A DNA stretch of 64,000 nt from Cristatella mucedo (Eukaryota > Bryozoa > Phylactolaemata > Cristatellidae), in assembly GCA_009760855.2 (NCBI GenBank), contig WPIO01000007.1:7825001-7889000 (forward strand), read 5' to 3'. The notes below the pieces were generated by a model. It saw only the letters and a list, made by a program, of their open reading frames with translations. It was not told the DNA's origin and ran no database searches. A program made the position numbers and the translations under genes. Position 1 is the first letter of the stretch; the number at the start of each line of letters is the position of its first letter. This document shows positions 58,290 through 64,000 of the stretch, in pieces.

Positions 58290-59045
58290 AGTCAGTTTAG
58301 TCTGCTGTGTGTCATCATATGAGAACCTAATCTATATCCAGGCGAAAGAGAATCAATCAATACCCCGTGGGGTTAGGGACATGCACGGTATCAATCAAGC
58401 AAAAGCAAACAAGTAGCATGATAAAGCTAACGTGAAGACACTCAGGACCAGCGGTTAGTACGACCTCTGGCTAGCAACATGCACTGAATCATGCACAGGC
58501 ACACAAGCAGAGCCCAATTTGCTGCGGAATAAAAACAAACACTAATTTCACTGGAGCAAAACAGACAGCGGCGTATGCGTCTTGTCTTTAGGTTGAGATT
58601 TAACAAATGCATGGGCGGCAGGTGGTAGGGTGAATCGAGTTCCGGACTTTAGATGCACACGAGCTGAAGGCTCGTTAACAAAAAAGATTTTAATTTACTT
58701 CGAGTGACAGCAAGATGACTAGGTGCTGATGAGTGAGTGGTGTGAGAAAGGAGAAAGGCGATGTGATAAGTAGACTGACCCAAGCGAATGAAGTGACAAA
58801 TAGGCAATACAAAGGATCTTGGAATCGACTCGATGCTTGATCGGGAGGCACTGAAGCTCAGCTAGAAGTGGTGTGAGGTAGCAGCCTTGCCATTGACGCC
58901 AGACAGCCAAGCTGCTTAGTTTGGCACCGGTAGCAGACGATTAAGACGGATAGGATAGGGGGGCTAGCTTCTTGAATAAAGGGAATTGCAGTTATCTAGA
59001 TGCGATTTAATCAACTCGTGAACTAGTTAGGCTAGTATATTCTCA
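58290..59045 (-). mobile_element. LINE group B copy
   Basis: A diverged 3' end (AGAACCTAATCTATATCCAGGC near 58322) is followed on the minus strand by a C-terminal frame (58719-58910) with YLTPLLAELQCLPIKHRVDS and further LINE sequence to about 59045. Confidence 0.7.
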
Positions 59046-60105
59046 TCTAAGCCGCCCCTGATTTGATAGAATTCTCCCAGCTTCAGTCAAGCTTTACGTA
59101 ATACAAATCGAAGCAAAGGTTTTTATTGTGAGCAAGGTGCTTCACCGCACGAAACTTCTGGCGGGATTTGAGTGCACAACGAAACTGGCTTGGTGACTGG
59201 CAAAAACGAGTCGAAAACGACCAGGCACTCAACGGGTGGCACTTTTTTGTGTCGAGACCAACTGACGTCGGGGGGGGGGGGATAACTTGACTGACAAAAA
59301 ATAAGCCTACCTTTCACGGTTACAAATAAGCAGGCAACCGGCGACAAATAGGCTAAGACTTTACCAAAAAAGAAGGTAATTATCTTTTGGCATCATTTGC
59401 GGGCGTGAGGATGAGCCGTTACAACCCGCTCCCCCTGGCCTGGAAATCTGCTCCACCGTCAGATGCCTCTAACCCCCTGCCGCACCTTGCATGGAGAGCT
59501 CCCGAAGCATAGAGCTGCTGCTGCAAGCCAAGACACAAAACTTGATCTGATGCAAGCGATTCGCTCTTCGGTGACCAACCGATTGGCATGCAGAGCCAGT
59601 GTGGGATGGGGCAGTAGTACTGGGCTCTGTCCTGATGGATGCCGAGCATGACTGGCAACTGAAGGAGCTCTGGGGGCAGAGGGGCAGATCGGCTGCACTA
59701 AGTCGTGATGTCATGACACTGCAAGGCAATAATGTCCAATTATGCCCTCAAATGGTGAACGTAGGGGACGCAGCTCAAGATACAGGTGGACCCAGCCAGG
59801 AAACAGGCACGAGAGGAAACCAGAGGTGGATCCAGCAGGCGTGACCGGATGCTGTGCCTGCACTTTGCTCTGAGCCTGTACTCCGGCAGTATCGACAAAC
59901 ACCGACTACGACCTACGGCAGCAGCTGTGAAACTTGAGCTTATATAAATATATATATAAATGAATTATATATTTTATTACATTAATCTAGTGGCTCGTCT
60001 AGTGTAATTTTTATCGTAAGGCATCCAAACCTGGGCAATAGTGGATAGCAGAAAATGACAGATCTCACACTGAGAGCAGCAACCTGGCTGTTTAGCAGCC
60101 TTCTT

Positions 60106-60110
<5 letters not shown>

Positions 60111-60188
<78 letters not shown>
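60111..60188. repeat. (GA)n microsatellite
   Basis: About 39 GA units at the 3' end of the LINE group C copy at 60190. Confidence 0.97.
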
Positions 60189-60189
<1 letters not shown>

Positions 60190-60190
<1 letters not shown>

Positions 60191-60470
60191 CCAGAAAGCC
60201 CAGTAAAATCTGTAACTCCACAAAGCCATAAAGGCTGTGTGGGTGTTCAGCAGGAGAGTTTTGTATAGCCCACTCACAGCCTGAGCAGCTTTCGGTACGC
60301 ATTCGGTGGCCAACAGACTTCATCTCACGCAAAAAAGAGAAAGTGAGATACATAGCAGAGTCAGGAGAGCAGTTGAGGTAGTGAGTAGCATAGAAGTAGC
60401 AGCTCAGGACCGCTGGAAAGGTTGAGCCATAGTCGGCAGCAGGAGAGTAGTTGTCGTGCACCCGGTGGAT
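60190..60470 (-). mobile_element. LINE group C copy, continuous
   Basis: The minus strand is open and reads FPAVLSCYFYATHYLNCSPD, then MRTESCSGCEWAIQNSPAEH. Its nucleotide sequence matches both halves of the locus at 7610-8210, which are inverted relative to each other there but in one line here. Confidence 0.65.
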
Positions 60471-60539
60471 ACTGAAGCCGTGCTCGAGGGTTAACGGACA
60501 GCGATGCACGGCAGCACGTGAGGTCGAGCATGCAAAAAT

Positions 60540-62220
60540 ACCATCTTTGGACAGCAGCCTCACGGCTGAAAAGCTGCAAAAGACCGGTCCACCTGCTTCC
60601 GCCCTGTAATAGAGGCAGCCTACTCGGCTCCTCGGTCGGGTCACGCGGACGGCTTGGTGGTGCTGAAGTTGCTGCCATAATCAGTGGCATACAACAGAGC
60701 CAACCAACCGGTAACAAACAATGCAGCTGCTCCTGCTGCTCGTGCTCTTGCTCCTGCCGCCAGTGTCGAGGTCAAAGAAGAATCCACCCCCTCTAGAGCT
60801 GCCGTTGGTTCTATGCCCTAGGAGTCTCCCACGCACGCGCACGCACACACACACACGCACGCGCATACACACATATAGCCCAGCCTCCACAGGCCTGTCC
60901 TACTTTTTGCACACAGACACTATCGTGCCAGCGGAAAATGTCTGATGGCAGAACAAAGTGACCAAACGAAGAGGCTCGAGCCTTCTCGGTAGACACAACA
61001 ACTAGGTCTGTACGCCGAAAAACACACAGCAGCTAAGCTAGCTCCTTTGCTTAGACAACAGCTAGCTTAAAATGCAAACAAACGACCACCCCACCGAGTG
61101 CCACATGTAAACCGAAGGATGGCTGTTAAGCCAAAGGCCCACAAGACAAGTCCACCAGCAGGCCACTCACTGGCTGTTGCTGCGTCTGCCTGAGTGACTG
61201 GTAGCAACAGATAGCCTCTCATGACCGCAGCAGCCCGATTGTGTAAAGCTTTTCACAAGCACGGCTCCGAGAGATGGACTGCACCTACAGGCCCGGCCCG
61301 GCCACTGCTCCATGCACGGCCAGTGGCCTAAGTGATGCTATCTATACGATGCAGCCTCATAACTGGAGAATAACTGAATAAGTCGGTGCAGCCATCATAA
61401 CTGGATGGCAGCCCCAGCCAATCTAAAGGACACCGGCCCCTGCCAAAGGGAAAGAAACAGCAGGACTTCCGTGAATCTACAAGCATGCAATGCCCCGGAC
61501 GGTCCTCGGACGGGTGACAGCTGTGTGCCTACTTAGAATAATACAGAAAGCAGCAGGTGATGGTTTTCCAAAGACAGAGCCGGAATTCAGCAATCTTCGT
61601 GGCACTATCCAGCGGCCATGGCGCCGGGCTGCTGCCCTCGGGCTCAGCTCAGCGGCGCATAACTTCTACTCGGCATTGGTTCGCTGGACAAGGCTGGCAC
61701 CCGTGTTGGCACTGTTGCTCTATGCTTCAATGCAGATTAAGCTGAAATTCACCTCTTTTAAGTTCCTAGCGAGTACTTCCTGGAGACCAAGTCTGCTGCA
61801 GGAGAACCCTCTCTGCAAACCACAAACGGCCCACACACCTGGCCACGAATGTGAAGATATACCAACCACGCTCTCGGGAACATGTGCAATGTTTTCTTTA
61901 TGCTCCTGCACCACGGTGGAGCTTGCACCTCCAGCTCTGGTTTCGAACAGGTTATGCGAGCAGCCAAAAAACCTTCATTTCGTCTTCAATTCAGTTTAAT
62001 GTCCAACCTGTCCAAATATATTCAAGTGTTGCGCATTTCTGGTCGCTGAGTCTGTCTCTCAGCATGTGAGTAATGTAGCTCTTCAAAAGCATATCCAATG
62101 GTGTAGCAATCTTCCGAGACATTCTCCGAAAGCTGGTGTTTATTTCTGGAGCTCTATGCACATATCCAAAGCAGGGCTAGGAGAAGAAATGTACAGAAGA
62201 GCTCTTCTGTTCTTCTACAC
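60540..62220. other. No supported gene
   Basis: A plus-strand 169-codon frame (61490-61999) and a Leu-rich frame at 60721 lack supporting signals. Confidence 0.35.
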
Positions 62221-62224
62221 CACC

Positions 62225-62430
62225 AGCAGTAGCTAGGCACCAGCAGCTAGGTAGCAAGCAGCAGCAGCAACTACGCAGCAGCTACTATGCAGCAGCAGCT
62301 ATGCAGCAGCAGCAGCAGCAGCAGCAGCAGTGGCTGGGCAGCACCTGTTGGTACAGTAGCAGCGGCTGTACAGTAGCAGCAGCTGCTGAGCACCAGCAGC
62401 TGGGCAGCAGCCACTAGCTGCACTAGCAGT
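62225..62430. repeat. Degenerate CAG/GCAGCT repeat
   Basis: About 200 bases of imperfect AGCAGCAGCTATGCAGC-type units with a pure (CAG)n core near 62305-62330. Confidence 0.85.
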
Positions 62431-62748
62431 TAGGCAGCACCCGGGGGGGGGGAAGGTTTGCTGCTTAAGGCAGCTGACAGCCGTTTAGCCAGAGCTCCAG
62501 CCAGCCAGCCAGAAAAGTTAGGCATGAAGGCATTGGCAGAAATTAGGCCAAGTGCTCTGCTGCCAATGACTAGCTGACGGCTAGCTGAACAGCTGGAAGC
62601 ATGCACTGAAGTCGACAATCAAGTGATGGGGCACAAGGCACTATGGGTTGAGAGGGTGAGGCACTATGGTTTGAGAGGGTGAGGCAGTTGGTAGCAGCAG
62701 TGAGAAGGGTGAGCATTTATACAGTGGAGTCTCGTGTGGGCACGAATG

Positions 62749-62751
<3 letters not shown>

Positions 62752-62821
<70 letters not shown>
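62752..62821. repeat. (TC)n microsatellite
   Basis: About 35 TC units. Confidence 0.97.
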
Positions 62822-62823
<2 letters not shown>

Positions 62824-62901
62824 TTTTAAGTCACATCATTGATCAGCTGTGTGACACGCATGGTTGGAGGCATGCCTGCATCGAGCACACACATTCACAC
62901 A

Positions 62902-62905
<4 letters not shown>

Positions 62906-62954
<49 letters not shown>
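62906..62954. repeat. (CA)n microsatellite
   Basis: About 24 CA units preceded by CACATTCACA variants. Confidence 0.96.
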
Positions 62955-62955
<1 letters not shown>

Positions 62956-63443
62956 GGCATGAGCCAGCAGCTGCCATAGAAATTATATGAGACACACATG
63001 TTTGTCAGAATCCATCGGCTGCCCAAGGACACCTTGCCCTCCCGGAGAACAGGTGTCTGCTTCCAAATGCAGCAATGACACGGCTAGAGCAACAGAAAAT
63101 AACCCATAATGGCCCGAAACAGCTCTGACATTAATCGACAGTGACAGGTAGAAGTGAGAAGGGAGGTAGACGGCAACAAAAAGACATGTAGGGGTGAGAG
63201 AGAACTGGGGTGAATGAGAAGGAGGAGAAAGACAGCACTCAGAACCATACAAGTTAGGGATTGGTGACCGAGCTGCAGGTAACTGGAGCTGAATGCAGAC
63301 TCGACCACAGGCAATCGGCCATGAGCTAGGTCCGGTAACCCTCCAGAGCCAATGTGGCAACGAACGGCCGGCCTCTCTTCTAGGCATTCACCCGAGCCCC
63401 ACCCCCTCCCCACCACCTTGTAGGGCAGCTGCTGCATTTACAC

Positions 63444-63513
63444 GTCGAAGCTGGACCAGGGAGCACTGGGCGCTCTGCTGGCAGCTCCGGCTGCAACCGA
63501 CCGCCGGTTGCTG
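63444..63513 (-). CDS. Weak candidate exon, Ser/Ala/Arg-rich
   Basis: The acceptor GGCGTCAACCGGGTCAG and donor TTCGAC|GTGTAA bound 70 bases (phase 2 to 0) reading SNRRSVAAGAASRAPSAPWS. All three frames are open, so the evidence is thin. Its phase-0 end would fit the first PDZ exon 19 kb away. Confidence 0.2.
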
Positions 63514-63668
63514 CTGACCCGGTTGACGCCCACTGCTGTCCGGCACAACGGCTCATTAAAATGCAGATGAGATGTGCCAAGACGTAGCTACAGGAGCACC
63601 AGCAGCAGGTAGAGCAGAGTGAGCAGCATGCCCCTGGACGACTGACGCGAGGCAGGGAGCGAAAACCG

Positions 63669-63790
63669 GCTCTCTCTCTCTCTCTCTCTCTCTCCCTCTC
63701 TCTCCCTCTCTCTCTCTCTCTCTCTCCCTCTCTCCCTCTCCCTCTCCCTCTCCCTCTCCCTCTCCCTCTCCCTCTCCCTCTCCCTCTCTC

Positions 63791-63872
<82 letters not shown>
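63669..63872. repeat. (TC)n with (CCCTCT)n core
   Basis: TC units flank about ten CCCTCT hexamers (63724-63790), followed by about 40 more TC units. Long frames through it (Arg-Glu repeats) are artefacts. Confidence 0.97.
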
Positions 63873-63874
<2 letters not shown>

Positions 63875-64000
63875 TCGAGGCGCCAGCTGAATGTTGGCTG
63901 GCAGCCCATGGCTGTGCCAGGGGCGGTTTGCGCAGAACTTTGTGGCACAAGTCATGGCGGCAGAGGCGCACGCAACAGTGCAGCCCGGTAACAGGCTCTC

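Noticed and set aside
60721-60945. Signal-peptide-like start MQLLLLLVLLLL on the plus strand
   Set aside because: The leucines come from imperfect CTG/CTC triplets and the frame runs into a CA repeat; no mature domain follows.
61490-61999. 169-codon plus-strand open frame
   Set aside because: Hydrophobic patches but no signal peptide, domain or splice context; antisense frames are equally open.
63380-63971. Long minus-strand frames of Arg-Glu and Gly repeats
   Set aside because: They are translations of (TC)n/(CCCTCT)n microsatellite sequence; all frames of a dinucleotide repeat stay open.

Overview
This is eukaryotic (animal) DNA. GT-AG introns break up the coding signal, dinucleotide microsatellites are long and frequent, and decayed CR1/L2-like non-LTR retrotransposons and tRNA-derived SINEs are scattered throughout. 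I see no bacterial operon structure, rRNA gene, CRISPR array or convincing free-standing tRNA gene. The mix fits an invertebrate, perhaps a lophotrochozoan or flatworm, but the sequence alone does not name the species.

The main gene lies on the minus strand and seems to cover much of the window. A PDZ domain is spread over three exons (44340-44502, 37709-37886, 35034-35160). Their intron phases fit (0-1, 1-2, 2-0), and together they give the GFGF carboxylate-binding loop, the central strand/helix and the last strand of one PDZ fold. Toward lower coordinates come probable small exons (30806-30883, 26599-26710, 26019-26139, 23366-23442, 15251-15311). A large Ser/Ala/Gln-rich exon follows (10409-12289), then a run of phase-matched exons (9956-10147, 9340-9429, 6702-6831, 5640/5703-5805, and possibly 3110-3400). 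The 3' half, from 12289 to 5640, is well supported because every junction has good splice signals and matching phase. The middle is more tentative. The domain that would name the protein is probably upstream, beyond the window or not recognised; ARHGAP21/23 and MAST are the PDZ families with a similar GFGFTLR strand.

Introns and flanks are packed with repeats: (1) CR1/L2-like LINEs with (ATT)n tails at 948-2990, 17285-19115 (carrying a second LINE inside), 19390-20480, 29240-30060, 31530-31707, 32285-33010, 39315-39440, 45015-45115, 48285-49150 (also nested) and 58290-59045; (2) a second LINE group at 7610-8210 and 60190-60470; (3) tRNA-derived SINEs of two kinds, one of which shares its tail with the L2-like LINE; (4) a 574-bp DNA element with terminal inverted repeats carrying a MADF-domain fragment (36247-36820); (5) a transposase-type helix-turn-helix fragment (28747-28953); (6) more than fifteen long (GA)n, (CA)n or mixed microsatellites.

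The region above 44.5 kb has few supportable exons. It is mostly microsatellite, LINE/SINE debris and GC-rich islands with isolated open frames that I list with low confidence.
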